This document shows positions 8,762 to 17,530 of a stretch of 64,000 nt of DNA, in pieces. The position numbers and the translations under genes are program-made. Below the pieces are notes generated by a model. It was not told the origin of the DNA and ran no database searches. It saw nothing but the letters and a program-made list of their open reading frames with translations. The stretch is from Nostoc sp. NIES-4103. GTDB lineage: Bacteria > Cyanobacteriota > Cyanobacteriia > Cyanobacteriales > Nostocaceae. Position 1 is the first letter of the stretch. Every line of letters starts with the position of its first letter. The DNA lies in NCBI RefSeq assembly GCF_002368335.1, contig NZ_AP018288.1, forward strand, positions 7,212,371 through 7,276,370, in the 5' to 3' direction.

Positions 8762-11700
8762 ATGTCAATGCTACAGTACCCGCTTTATGACTTTCTGGCA
8801 ACCGTACCAAGCTGCGTAGAAACAAGTACTCTGACAATGGTGTTGGAGATTTTTGAACTAGAGCAGTGCGATCGCTTAGTAGTAGTAAACCAGCAACAAT
8901 GCCCTGTGGGTTTGCTGTATTCTGCTCGGTTAACCCAAAAATTATTGACAGCCACCAGCGGTGAGTCTTTAATGTTACAACAGCCATTGTCAAGTTGGGG
9001 GCAAAACCTGATTGATCCAATACCAACATTACTCGCAGCTGATCGTGTAGAGCAATTTAGCCTGTTTTTACGTCACCAACAAAGCCATACGAACCAAAAC
9101 TTAGATTGGGCGCTGATTGATATAGATGGTAAATTTTTGGGGTTAGTGGATAGTCAACGGTTATTGGGATTGTTGGTTCAGGAAAAAGCAGCAATTGGAG
9201 CAGTAGAAAGCTTATATTCAACAGCCCAGAAAACATCTCATAATTTTAGCCCAGAGTCTGTAGATACTGGCAACAAAGATCATGCTAGTGTGAAAACTCA
9301 CTGGCGATCGCACAGAGCAAAAAGCTACGAGCCATCAGTACACAAGCCGCTGGTACAACTGTTGGAACGCTTGCCTTGGCCTTTGATGTTACAAACGGGT
9401 ACTGGTGAAGTAGTGACCCAAAATCCAGCTTGGTGGCAACAGTTGGGAGCATTAAAAGATCCAGAAGGAGTCAGGCGACAGGTGGAAGCGATTCTGGCTC
9501 CGGTGCGTGCCAAACAACCAGAATACGCCAATCAAAAGGCATCCGTAACCAATCATACCACTATATGTAATCGGGAATACGAGCATGGCAAAGAAGCACA
9601 ATCCATGCCCGTAAAACTTCATCCTGATGAATATCACTTCTTTGCCAAGCATGAAGCTTCCCTACCAGAACAGCCAGCAACTGCGGATACAACATCCAGT
9701 CGTTGCTTTTTAGATAGCCAAATGGGTACTTGTACTTGTATCGTCGAAGTACAAAACGGTCAGGAGCGAGTTTGGCAATTTGTTAAAATCCCCTTGGATA
9801 GTCCTGAATTAAAAGTCAAATCACCAGACCCACCCACACGCTTGACTCCTGGACACCTATCACTAGGCAGTGATGACCTATGGTTAGTGTTAGCCACAGA
9901 TGTAACAGAGCAGCAGCAGCTTTGTAAAGAACTAGCAGCCAAGAATGCTGATCTGATTCAACTCAATCGGTTAAAAGATGAGTTTTTAGCTTGTATCAGT
10001 CACGAACTCAAAACTCCCCTCACGGCTGTTTTGGGATTATCGCGCTTACTTGTGGATCAGCAGCTAGGAAAACTCAACGAACGCCAAGCCCGTTATGCTG
10101 GACTGATTCATCAAAGCGGACGGCATCTGATGAGTGTGGTCAATGACATTTTGGATTTGACCCGCATGGAAACAGGACAGATGGATCTGACCCCAGTACC
10201 AGTGAAAATTCGTGCAGTGTGCGATCGCGCCCTCTCGGAAGCAAAAACTGTCCACACTCAATCTAGCAAAACTACATCCACCAACGAAGCTGAAGCCGGA
10301 CGTTCATCATCTCCCGAATTCACTCTTTCCATTGAACCAGGTTTAGACCAAATTGTCGCAGACGAGTTACGCTTGCGGCAAATGCTCATACATCTGCTTT
10401 CCAACGCCTTTAAATTTACCGAAACATCTGGGGAAATTGGTTTGCGGGTAAGTCGTTGGGAAGGGTGGATTGCCTTTACAGTTTGGGACACAGGTATTGG
10501 TATTCCTGAACACCAGCAACACTTAATCTTCCAAAAATTCCAGCAGTTGGAAAATCCCCTCACCCGTCAGTTTGAAGGCACCGGTCTGGGACTGGTTTTA
10601 ACCAGGGCTTTAGCCCGCCTGCATGGAGGTGATGTCAGCTTCCTGTCTCGTGAAGGTAAAGGTAGCCAGTTTACACTGCTTTTACCCCCTAGTCCCCCGA
10701 CAACAGGATACACCGAGTCAGAAATGGGAAGTAGAACAGACACAGATTCGCACAACGTTAACATGCAAAAAGTTACAACTAATGCACGTCAACGTGTAAA
10801 TGCTAACACCCAGCATCACCCCACTTGTTCCCAACGCTTAGTACTGGTGGTCGAGGCTGTAGCTAGATATATAGAAGATTTGACTGACCAACTCAAAGGT
10901 TTAGGTTATCGGGTAGTAATTGCTCGTTCCGGAACAGAAGCGGTAGAAAAAGCTCGTCGCTTACAACCAAAAGCTATATTCTTGAATCCCTTGTTACCTC
11001 TGTTGTCTGGTTGGGATGTGTTAACCCTGTTGAAATCGGATGCAGCAACTCGACATATTTCCGTGATTGTGACAGCAACCGCAGCCGAAAAAGAGCAGAC
11101 ATTTGCTAAGCAAGCCGATGGTTTTCTGAGTTTACCAGTGGAGCTTCAGTCCTTAACACCACTATTAGAAAAGTTATGTGCTACACCAGCAATCCCTCAA
11201 CCAGGTGTAGACAGCAGTGAAATCATCTCGACTAAAAATCCATTACGAATTCTGAGATTAGTTGATCCGACATTGGAGTCAATCAATCCCCATCCTTCAT
11301 TGCAGGAACATCGCGTTATAGAAGTAGATGACCTAGATCAGGCAGAATTATTGGCTCGTGTTTGGCAGTTTGATGTAATTTTGCTGGATGTAGAAAATTC
11401 TCTAGCACAAACTTACCTGCAACAGTTTACTCAGCATCCTCGATTGGCTGCTTTACCGCTGGTGACATGTGATGTCACAACTACACTGACAGCTTCCCAA
11501 ATCCCTGGTTTGTCTGTGTTTCCTTGTTTAACACCTTTGGCTAAAGATCACAGCATTCAATCTGGTAAACCAGATCCCCTATTGTCTGTACTGCAAATTG
11601 CATCAGGAATCTGCTATCCACCTAGTCTCTTAGTAGTAGATTTGACAATGCTGCACGATTTACCACAGACCAAACATAAACAAACCAAGGGTTATCGCAC

Positions 11701-12160
11701 AGCAAAAAACCCTTCACTTAGTAGCGAGACCGCTGAACGCGGTTCTGAGTGGTTCCAAGCTTTAATTCAGTATCTACAGACAGCTGGCTTCAAAGCAGCT
11801 ATGGGGAATGTTTGGGCAGAAGTGGTACAACAAATTCGCCACCAAAGCGTAGACTTACTGCTGATTTGCTTGGGAGAATCATCCATTCATAAAGAAGTGA
11901 TCAAAGCACTAAAGGCATTAGAAGATCTACCTTTTAACTTGCCACCAATTGTGGTCATAGACCAGAAATTAAATTCTATACAAATAAATTCTCCATCTGA
12001 TATTTTACACTCAGAAAAGAAAAAAAATGGATTAGAGTCAATAGAAAATGTTTTAGGTGCGATCGCCACCCAAATATTGCCACGTTCAATATCAATGGAA
12101 GACTTATTAAGTCATATCAATCAAGCTTTAGCTGCCAAATGTAGATATGAAAAATCATAA
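8762..12160 (+). CDS. Hybrid sensor histidine kinase with degenerate receivers, divergent from kaiA
   Basis: 1132 residues, soluble, no membrane segment. Residues 1 to about 160 look like a CBS-pair-type domain, followed by a linker and a PAS-like region (PWPLMLQTGTGEVVTQNPAWW). The kinase core has the H-box SHELKTPLTAV with His414, N-box NAFKFT (Asn548), G1 DTGIGIP (Asp576) and G2 GTGLGL. Behind it come three receiver-like regions. The first (about 692-800) has lost the acidic pair (LVVEAVA) and has Asn742 at the phosphoacceptor position (FLNPLLP). The second (about 825-930) keeps an Asp in VILLDVEN but little else. The third (about 955-1110) is very divergent. Pseudo-receivers are typical of clock proteins such as CikA and KaiA, so a role near the clock is plausible but inferred from position and architecture only. 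Confidence 0.85.
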   Translation: MSMLQYPLYDFLATVPSCVETSTLTMVLEIFELEQCDRLVVVNQQQCPVGLLYSARLTQKLLTATSGESLMLQQPLSSWGQNLIDPIPTLLAADRVEQFSLFLRHQQSHTNQNLDWALIDIDGKFLGLVDSQRLLGLLVQEKAAIGAVESLYSTAQKTSHNFSPESVDTGNKDHASVKTHWRSHRAKSYEPSVHKPLVQLLERLPWPLMLQTGTGEVVTQNPAWWQQLGALKDPEGVRRQVEAILAPVRAKQPEYANQKASVTNHTTICNREYEHGKEAQSMPVKLHPDEYHFFAKHEASLPEQPATADTTSSRCFLDSQMGTCTCIVEVQNGQERVWQFVKIPLDSPELKVKSPDPPTRLTPGHLSLGSDDLWLVLATDVTEQQQLCKELAAKNADLIQLNRLKDEFLACISHELKTPLTAVLGLSRLLVDQQLGKLNERQARYAGLIHQSGRHLMSVVNDILDLTRMETGQMDLTPVPVKIRAVCDRALSEAKTVHTQSSKTTSTNEAEAGRSSSPEFTLSIEPGLDQIVADELRLRQMLIHLLSNAFKFTETSGEIGLRVSRWEGWIAFTVWDTGIGIPEHQQHLIFQKFQQLENPLTRQFEGTGLGLVLTRALARLHGGDVSFLSREGKGSQFTLLLPPSPPTTGYTESEMGSRTDTDSHNVNMQKVTTNARQRVNANTQHHPTCSQRLVLVVEAVARYIEDLTDQLKGLGYRVVIARSGTEAVEKARRLQPKAIFLNPLLPLLSGWDVLTLLKSDAATRHISVIVTATAAEKEQTFAKQADGFLSLPVELQSLTPLLEKLCATPAIPQPGVDSSEIISTKNPLRILRLVDPTLESINPHPSLQEHRVIEVDDLDQAELLARVWQFDVILLDVENSLAQTYLQQFTQHPRLAALPLVTCDVTTTLTASQIPGLSVFPCLTPLAKDHSIQSGKPDPLLSVLQIASGICYPPSLLVVDLTMLHDLPQTKHKQTKGYRTAKNPSLSSETAERGSEWFQALIQYLQTAGFKAAMGNVWAEVVQQIRHQSVDLLLICLGESSIHKEVIKALKALEDLPFNLPPIVVIDQKLNSIQINSPSDILHSEKKKNGLESIENVLGAIATQILPRSISMEDLLSHINQALAAKCRYEKS

Positions 12161-12309
12161 TGGGAATGGGGAATAGGGACTGGGGAACTCGGGGCCCCCA
12201 CGACCGCAGGAAGTGGGGATTAGGGGCAATGGGGACTGGGGACTGGGGAAGAGTTTTTCTTATTTTATTCCTAATACCTAATACCCAATCCCTAATCCCC
12301 AATCCCTAA
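12161..12309. repeat. STRR-type repeats between convergent genes
   Basis: GGGGACT/GGGAATG/TAGGGAC units on the left and CCTAATACC/CAATCCCTAATCCC units on the right fill the gap. A 29-bp stretch at 12182-12210 (starting GGGGAACTCGGGG, ending CGACCGCAGG) recurs inverted at 48675-48703. Confidence 0.85.
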
Positions 12310-14220
12310 TTATGATATGTTTAATTTTTGACTTTTCATTTTCTTAAAAGAAACTCTAATTAACTGATAAGCACCTTTAGCTGCTAAATTCTCGTAGTAA
12401 TCTGGCTGCAAATCCATTTTGACAATGTTTTTCTGCTCACCCAAAATCAGTAATGAAGTAGGCTTAACTGGCTGAGAAGCCTGTTTATCAATCCGAGCTA
12501 CAGCATCTCTGGTAAATTTGATAAAATTTACTTGTTTGTGAGAGTAAAAAACTACACTTGGCTTTTTGAAGCCAACCATGATAAATTCTTCGTTTGGTTG
12601 TTGTACTTGCCCTGCAATCACAGACAATTCTCTTAAAGGTCGCTGACGTTCGTGATCCATCAAAAATGCAGTGGGCATCAAGATAAAGCTTAAAAATACC
12701 ACGAACACCAGCAAATTCACGCCAATAATCAAAGACCATCGGCGAATAATAATTAAAGATCCGATACCCACAGCACTAGTGAGCAAAATCCAACCTCCTA
12801 GTGTTGGTAAACCCGAATTTTGAATGAGTAAGCGAAAGTCGGGTGCAGCTTGATCGCTACCTAATAACTGGGATAGGTGGAACATTGCTACTGCCAGTGC
12901 TGTTAAAAACACGACGTTTAGCCAACTACTCCAGATGAGTGAGGAAGATGAGGGGGATGAGGTGATTAGTTTTTCTTTTGTTATTTTTGTGACTTCATTT
13001 GTGTCTTTGAAGAAGTCACTCCACAGCAACGCTACCAAGATAGCTGCTGCTGGCATTAAAGGTAAAACATAGCTGGGGAGTTTGGTGACAGCCACAGTAA
13101 AAAAGCCAAAGACTACTAAAAACCAGATGCTGGCAAATAAGCCCAATTGCTGGGAGCGTTCTTGATTGCGCCAGTGCGATCGCTGCCATAACTTCAGCCT
13201 CACCAATGCTACAGGTAAATATACAGAATATGGAGCAAACCCAAGTAGCACTACAATAAAGTAGAAATACCAGGGAGCAGAGTGACCATTAACTACTTCT
13301 GTAAAGCGTTCTAGGTTGTGATAACCAAAAAAGGAGTTAATATAATTCCAACCATTGCGCCAAATTACTAACAAATACCAGGGGACTGACAAACCCAAAA
13401 TAATTACTAGCCCCAGCATCAAGCGCATTTCTCGCAATACTTCTCGCAACTTGCCTACATACAGCAAAAAAGCAAGAACAATTAGCCCAGGCAAAACAAT
13501 TCCTACAGGCCCTTTAGTTAAAATCGCCCCAGCAATCAGTACATAAAAAGCTAAATACCATTTGTTAGGGAATAGGGACTGGTGATTGGGTACTGGGTAC
13601 TGGGAGTATTCTTGCCCAGTCCCCAGTCCCCAGTCCCCAGTCCCTTGTCCTGCGTATCCTATAAAAAAGCATAACAACGCTGATGCTATGCACCCAGTTA
13701 GCAGCATGTCTGAAACACCGGTTCTTCCCCAAACAATCATTTCAGGATTGAATGCTATCAAAGCGGCTGCTAGAGCAGGAGTTAAATAACGGCGGCTAGG
13801 GCGCGAAACTTGCTCTAATTCGTCTGATTTTGCTAGATGCCAGTGTAGAGTGTAAAATACTAAACTAATGACTCCGATCGCAGCGATCGCACTTGGTAAA
13901 CGCACCGCCCACTCATTCACCCCAATAATTGCATAGGCGATCGCTTGACACCAATAAATTAAAGCAGGTTTATCAAAACGAGTTTCACCATTAAAAAAAG
14001 GAGTGATCCAGTCACCTGTCACCAACATTTGACGGGAAGCTTCGGCAAACAGTGGCTCAGTTTCATCAATCAAGCCAATGTTACCCAAATTCCACCCAAA
14101 AGCTAGCCAACCAATCAAAATTAACCACAGAATTGATGCAGTCACAGCGAGGGCTGGACGCCTAATTATATTGTTGAACCACTGGCCAACAGTACGAGGA
14201 ACACTCAATTTCGTTCTCAT
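12310..14220 (-). CDS. GT39/ArnT-like membrane glycosyltransferase with in-frame repeat insertion
   Basis: 636 residues with about ten to twelve hydrophobic segments and a C-terminal soluble part, the layout of ArnT/PMT (GT39) glycosyltransferases that use polyprenyl-phosphate-linked sugars. The first outer loop has the family acidic motif (IDETEPLFAEASRQM, Asp52-Glu53) followed by GDWITPFFNGETRFDKPALIYW, typical of ArnT-like proteins. Residues about 191-219 (GQGTGDWGLGTGQE then YSQYPVPNHQSLFPN) are the translation of an STRR array, placed in a loop between membrane segments. The sugar donor and acceptor cannot be read from the sequence. The gene is convergent with the histidine kinase; repeats fill both flanks. 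Confidence 0.88.
   Translation of the reverse strand: MRTKLSVPRTVGQWFNNIIRRPALAVTASILWLILIGWLAFGWNLGNIGLIDETEPLFAEASRQMLVTGDWITPFFNGETRFDKPALIYWCQAIAYAIIGVNEWAVRLPSAIAAIGVISLVFYTLHWHLAKSDELEQVSRPSRRYLTPALAAALIAFNPEMIVWGRTGVSDMLLTGCIASALLCFFIGYAGQGTGDWGLGTGQEYSQYPVPNHQSLFPNKWYLAFYVLIAGAILTKGPVGIVLPGLIVLAFLLYVGKLREVLREMRLMLGLVIILGLSVPWYLLVIWRNGWNYINSFFGYHNLERFTEVVNGHSAPWYFYFIVVLLGFAPYSVYLPVALVRLKLWQRSHWRNQERSQQLGLFASIWFLVVFGFFTVAVTKLPSYVLPLMPAAAILVALLWSDFFKDTNEVTKITKEKLITSSPSSSSLIWSSWLNVVFLTALAVAMFHLSQLLGSDQAAPDFRLLIQNSGLPTLGGWILLTSAVGIGSLIIIRRWSLIIGVNLLVFVVFLSFILMPTAFLMDHERQRPLRELSVIAGQVQQPNEEFIMVGFKKPSVVFYSHKQVNFIKFTRDAVARIDKQASQPVKPTSLLILGEQKNIVKMDLQPDYYENLAAKGAYQLIRVSFKKMKSQKLNIS
13565..13655. 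repeat. STRR array inside the glycosyltransferase gene
   Basis: GGGACTGG/TGATTGGG/TACTGGG units (13574-13604) face CCCAGTC/CCCAGTC units (13616-13645), so the insertion can also fold into a hairpin. Its length keeps the reading frame. Confidence 0.9.
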
Positions 14221-14407
14221 TATTATCAGTCAATAGTCAATAGTCAACAGTTAAACGTCACTAGTCAATAGTCGTTGACTTACTATATTTTGTTCTTTGT
14301 CATTACTGGGGACTGGGTACTGGGTACTGGGTACTGGGAAAAATTTTTCCCCAATACCCATCTGACAAATGACTATTGACAAATGACTATTGACAAATGA
14401 CCATTAA
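14221..14407. repeat. STRR-type repeats (TAGTCAA, GTACTGG, TGACAAA)
   Basis: Three heptamer families in a row: CAATAGT units at 14227-14275, GGGTACT units at 14309-14340 and TGACAAATGACTATT units at 14363-14400. They occupy the whole space between two minus-strand genes. Confidence 0.9.
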
Positions 14408-15043
14408 CTATTGACTAAGTACCAATAACCATTCTCGCTTTTGAGCGTTCCAAGTAGGTAAGGGAGTTTCCCCGACAACATATGGTCCCCAATAGCGACG
14501 ACTGCCGTCTTGGGCGAATGCAACTAAAATGTCTCCCTTTTCAAGCTTTAAGTTTCCATTTGGTAAAGAGAGAACCAATCCCTTGTCACTACCTTCTTGG
14601 GGATCAAAGTCCCAATGAGCTGGTACATCATAGTTAGTTTTTCCAGCACTAGAGCTTTTGGCCGTTGATTGCCTTGCCAGTAAAGCCAACCGTACAGGCT
14701 GATCTGTTTGATTACTCATTCGTAAAGTCCCCAGATCCTTACCATTGCCGACTGATCCTTGACGATATGCCAAAATGGGAGTGGTTTTGCTACTGCTAGG
14801 TTCTACTTTGTTGGTAAAAGTAGTTGCTGAATTAGAGATATTAGCTGAATTGCCTGTTTTATCTGAAATGGGCGCTACTGGATCATTCAAAAACTGAGGT
14901 GTGCCATTAGATACTGAAGAATCTGTAGCCGCTGGATCTGTGGACTCAAAAGACACACTCAGCCCTAAGCATCCAGCTAGTAACCCAAGCAGCCCTAACG
15001 AACAAGCTGTAATAGCAGCATTGCGATACAGTGGAGATTTCAT
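14408..15043 (-). CDS. Predicted lipoprotein of unknown function
   Basis: 211 residues. The N-terminus is a signal with lipobox L-A-G-C (Cys25), so the protein is predicted to be lipidated. A Ser/Thr/Asp-rich linker (about 30-95) precedes a compact domain (about 100-211) with TLRMSNQTDQPVRLALLAR, AHWDFDPQEGS, GDILVAFAQDGSRRYWGPYVVGE and WNAQKREWLLVL. The domain looks beta-rich and is likely periplasmic or surface exposed. I do not recognise a named family, although similar lipoproteins occur in cyanobacteria. The gene lies upstream of the GT39 gene on the same strand, but the repeats between them argue against tight coupling. Confidence 0.75.
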   Translation of the reverse strand: MKSPLYRNAAITACSLGLLGLLAGCLGLSVSFESTDPAATDSSVSNGTPQFLNDPVAPISDKTGNSANISNSATTFTNKVEPSSSKTTPILAYRQGSVGNGKDLGTLRMSNQTDQPVRLALLARQSTAKSSSAGKTNYDVPAHWDFDPQEGSDKGLVLSLPNGNLKLEKGDILVAFAQDGSRRYWGPYVVGETPLPTWNAQKREWLLVLSQ

Positions 15044-15742
15044 ATTGATAGTTATAAGAAATAAGTATTTGTCTAGGCTTGACCAAATAGTAGCCTATTC
15101 TTCAGAAGTGGCAATCATCAAAGTTACTTACTCGCCTACTCCAGAATGTCGTAGAATTATGGTAATCAATGTATCATAAATATCATTCTTAGCATAAACC
15201 AATAGCACCAATAGTTACTTTGCTTATTGGCTAAAAAGTAGCGTAAATTGCTGTTTATTCGTTGCATTTTGTCGTTTTTGATAAGAAAACCAGAAAAATT
15301 TGATACAAAAATAGCAAATTGATTCGTGGAAACACAAAAAGAAACTGTTGTGAGCAAAGTATTATGAACAACAAGGTATCTTTTGTCAAAGTTCCAGATC
15401 TATTTGCTGAGTATTGTTCATATTTATTCACAATTTTCTTTCAAAGCGGCATCTTTTAGTATGAAAATATTTGATGAAATCTTGACCGAAAAAGTCTAAA
15501 GTGTAAAGGATAAGGAATAAAGTAAGAAATTATCAATACACGCCTCAATAGCAAGTGAGGTGAAAAAATGATAAGTTTACCGTGTTCATACCTAAAATGC
15601 TGAGATTTAGAGTAATTTAATACCCTAGTTTAGCCTTATCTTGAAGTAGATCCTGCGCGTAGCTTGCTTCCCCATAGGGTACAGGAACGCCCAATAGCAA
15701 ACAGCTTGATGCCTCAAACCTTGATCCTTAATTCTTCTATTG
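15044..15742. other. Intergenic, no gene seen
   Basis: About 700 bp. It must contain the promoters of the divergent lipoprotein and ycf20 genes. A 63-codon minus frame at 15166-15357 is low complexity and not supported. Around 15655-15695 a GC-richer piece (GCGTAGCTTGCTTCCCCATAG) resembles a dispersed cyanobacterial repeat. Confidence 0.5.
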
Positions 15743-16075
15743 ATGCAAAACACTCGTCTCAATAACTTGTTTGATGCCATTGCTAGAAGCTTAGGGCAAT
15801 GGTTTTTAAATCCTTGGCGACGGCTATCGCTACTAATAATTAGTTTTTTGTTCGGCTTTTTTCTGGGATCAGCTATTTCGACTTCAGCAGGACAAAGGGC
15901 GGAGTTAGACCTTTGGGCAGCTGCAATTTTAGTGTTGTTTACGGAGGTTACTAGTAGGATATTTTATAGTCGGAGCTTTATTGCTCAGCGATCGCTCCTT
16001 TTACAATCACTCAATATTTTGAAAATAGGTTTAACCTACAGCCTGTTTGTAGAAGCCTTTAAACTAGGTTCGTGA
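15743..16075 (+). CDS. ycf20: Ycf20 family (DUF565) membrane protein
   Basis: 110 residues from the ATG at 15743. Two membrane-associated stretches (LSLLIISFLFGFFLGSAIS and LWAAAILVLFTEVTSRIFY) flank the family signature STSAGQRAELDLW, and NTRLNNLFDAI opens the protein as in plastid Ycf20. Ycf20 homologues are conserved in cyanobacteria and chloroplasts; the Chlamydomonas and plant versions have been linked to non-photochemical quenching, while the cyanobacterial role is less clear. The stop overlaps an upstream GTG of the glycerate kinase frame, so the two genes are likely cotranscribed. Confidence 0.85.
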   Translation: MQNTRLNNLFDAIARSLGQWFLNPWRRLSLLIISFLFGFFLGSAISTSAGQRAELDLWAAAILVLFTEVTSRIFYSRSFIAQRSLLLQSLNILKIGLTYSLFVEAFKLGS

Positions 16076-16095
16076 TTTCTGCCGCAGAGGTAAAA

Positions 16096-17142
16096 ATGAA
16101 TTCGTGGCTAGCTGAAATTTTGAACGCGGATACCGCACAAGCAACTTGGCTTCAGCAAGCACGAGTAGCAACGCTAGCAAATAATTTTAGGGCAAAAGCT
16201 TTTGGTGTAACACCCACAAATGTAGATGAAGTCATACAAGTGCGATCGCATTTACTCAAATCAGTAATGCCAGCTTTTAGCCAATTTTGCCAAACGAGTC
16301 TACATGTCCCAGCCACAGAAATGCTAGAGGTGTTGTGGGATTTGTGGCTACCTCTGGCTATCAGACTAGCATTGCACCGCCAAAAATTGGGGCGTCCTCT
16401 GATTCAAGGTATTTTAGGAGGGCAAGGAACAGGTAAAACCACAATGTGCCAAGTTCTCAGCTTGATACTTCAACAGTTGGGATACCACACCTTGAGTTTG
16501 TCTTTAGATGACTTGTATAAAACTTATAGCGATCGCCTGGCTTTAAAACAACAAGATCCGCGTTTAATTTGGCGTGGGCCACCAGGAACCCACGATATAG
16601 AATTAGGTTTAAATTTACTCGATCAAATTCGTCAATGCAAGAGTCCTGTGATGGTTCCTCGCTTTGATAAATCTGCATACAGCGGGGATGGCGATCGCAC
16701 TACCCCAGAAATTGTGACAAATGTAGATATTGTACTGTTTGAAGGCTGGTTTGTGGGTGTGCGACCAATCGATTCAGATGTATTTAATAGCCCACCGCCA
16801 CCAATTCTTACAGATGAAGATCAAGCATTTGCCCGTGATATGAATCGTCAGCTACAGGATTATTTGCCGCTGTGGGAACGATTAGACAGCTTAATGGTGC
16901 TATATCCTAGTGACTACCGTTGTTCTTTGGAATGGCGTAAACAAGCAGAACAACAGATGATTGCTGCTGGCAAATCAGGGATGACTGAACAACAGATTGA
17001 GGAATTTGTCAATTATTTTTGGCGATCGCTTCACCCAGAATTATTCATCAAGCCATTGGTTGAATCTGCTGAGGCAGTTGATTTAGTGATTGAAATTCAT
17101 CCCGATCACACTTTCGGTATAGTTTATAGCAATCGCAATTGA
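16096..17142 (+). CDS. glyK: D-glycerate 3-kinase (plant-type GLYK)
   Basis: 348 residues from the ATG at 16096, chosen because AGAGG lies 5-6 bp upstream; a GTG at 16072 overlapping the ycf20 stop would add 8 residues. The P-loop GGQGTGKTT is at residues 108-116, followed by SLSLDDLYKTYSDR, the phosphoribulokinase/uridine-kinase-like fold signature, and the substrate-site segment IWRGPPGTHD and VPRFDKSAYSGDGDR characteristic of glycerate kinase. It phosphorylates glycerate to 3-phosphoglycerate, the last step of photorespiratory 2-phosphoglycolate salvage, feeding carbon back to the Calvin cycle. It probably forms a small operon with ycf20. Confidence 0.92.
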   Translation: MNSWLAEILNADTAQATWLQQARVATLANNFRAKAFGVTPTNVDEVIQVRSHLLKSVMPAFSQFCQTSLHVPATEMLEVLWDLWLPLAIRLALHRQKLGRPLIQGILGGQGTGKTTMCQVLSLILQQLGYHTLSLSLDDLYKTYSDRLALKQQDPRLIWRGPPGTHDIELGLNLLDQIRQCKSPVMVPRFDKSAYSGDGDRTTPEIVTNVDIVLFEGWFVGVRPIDSDVFNSPPPPILTDEDQAFARDMNRQLQDYLPLWERLDSLMVLYPSDYRCSLEWRKQAEQQMIAAGKSGMTEQQIEEFVNYFWRSLHPELFIKPLVESAEAVDLVIEIHPDHTFGIVYSNRN

Positions 17143-17303
17143 AGATTTTTGATACTCTCTCGTTGAATTATTACAAAGTTGGTATTTTGTTTTGATGAGG
17201 CAGACAATAGATATCCCATTGTAAGTGCTAATTATCTATGTCTGCGACAACAATTACAACTTGAGTAATATAAAATACAACAATTTACACGTAAGTCATG
17301 GTT

Positions 17304-17491
17304 TGCTGAACTTACCAATATTTTTGGTAAGTTCAGCAACGATAGGTAATATGCTGTATACCAACTACTCCTGTCTAGTTGTAAATTAATTGTCAAGTTT
17401 TAATTACCAGATATGTTGGTAAAAAATCCTGACTTTGGTATGCTTACCTCTATTACCAACTATATAGGTATAAAGTATCAGGGTTGGTAAT
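17304..17491. promoter_or_regulatory. Cluster of TACCA/TGGTA inverted repeats upstream of the ModA-like gene
   Basis: Three dyads lie in the 388-bp gap before the modA-like gene. A 15-bp perfect stem TGCTGAACTTACCAA with loop TATTT is at 17304-17338. TTACCA-N7-TGGTAA is at 17404-17422. ATTACCAAC...GTTGGTAAT with a 22-bp spacer is at 17452-17491, ending 39 bp before the start codon. Isolated half sites lie between them. No T-run follows the first stem, so it is not a classic terminator. The arrangement suggests operators for an unknown regulator. Confidence 0.6.
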
Positions 17492-17530
17492 AGTGCCTGA
17501 CATCCACCTTACGCAACAAGCATATTTAGT

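Noticed and set aside
17304..17338. Terminator of the glycerate kinase gene
   Set aside because: The stem is strong but no T-run follows, and the arms share TACCA/TGGTA with further dyads downstream, favouring a regulatory reading.
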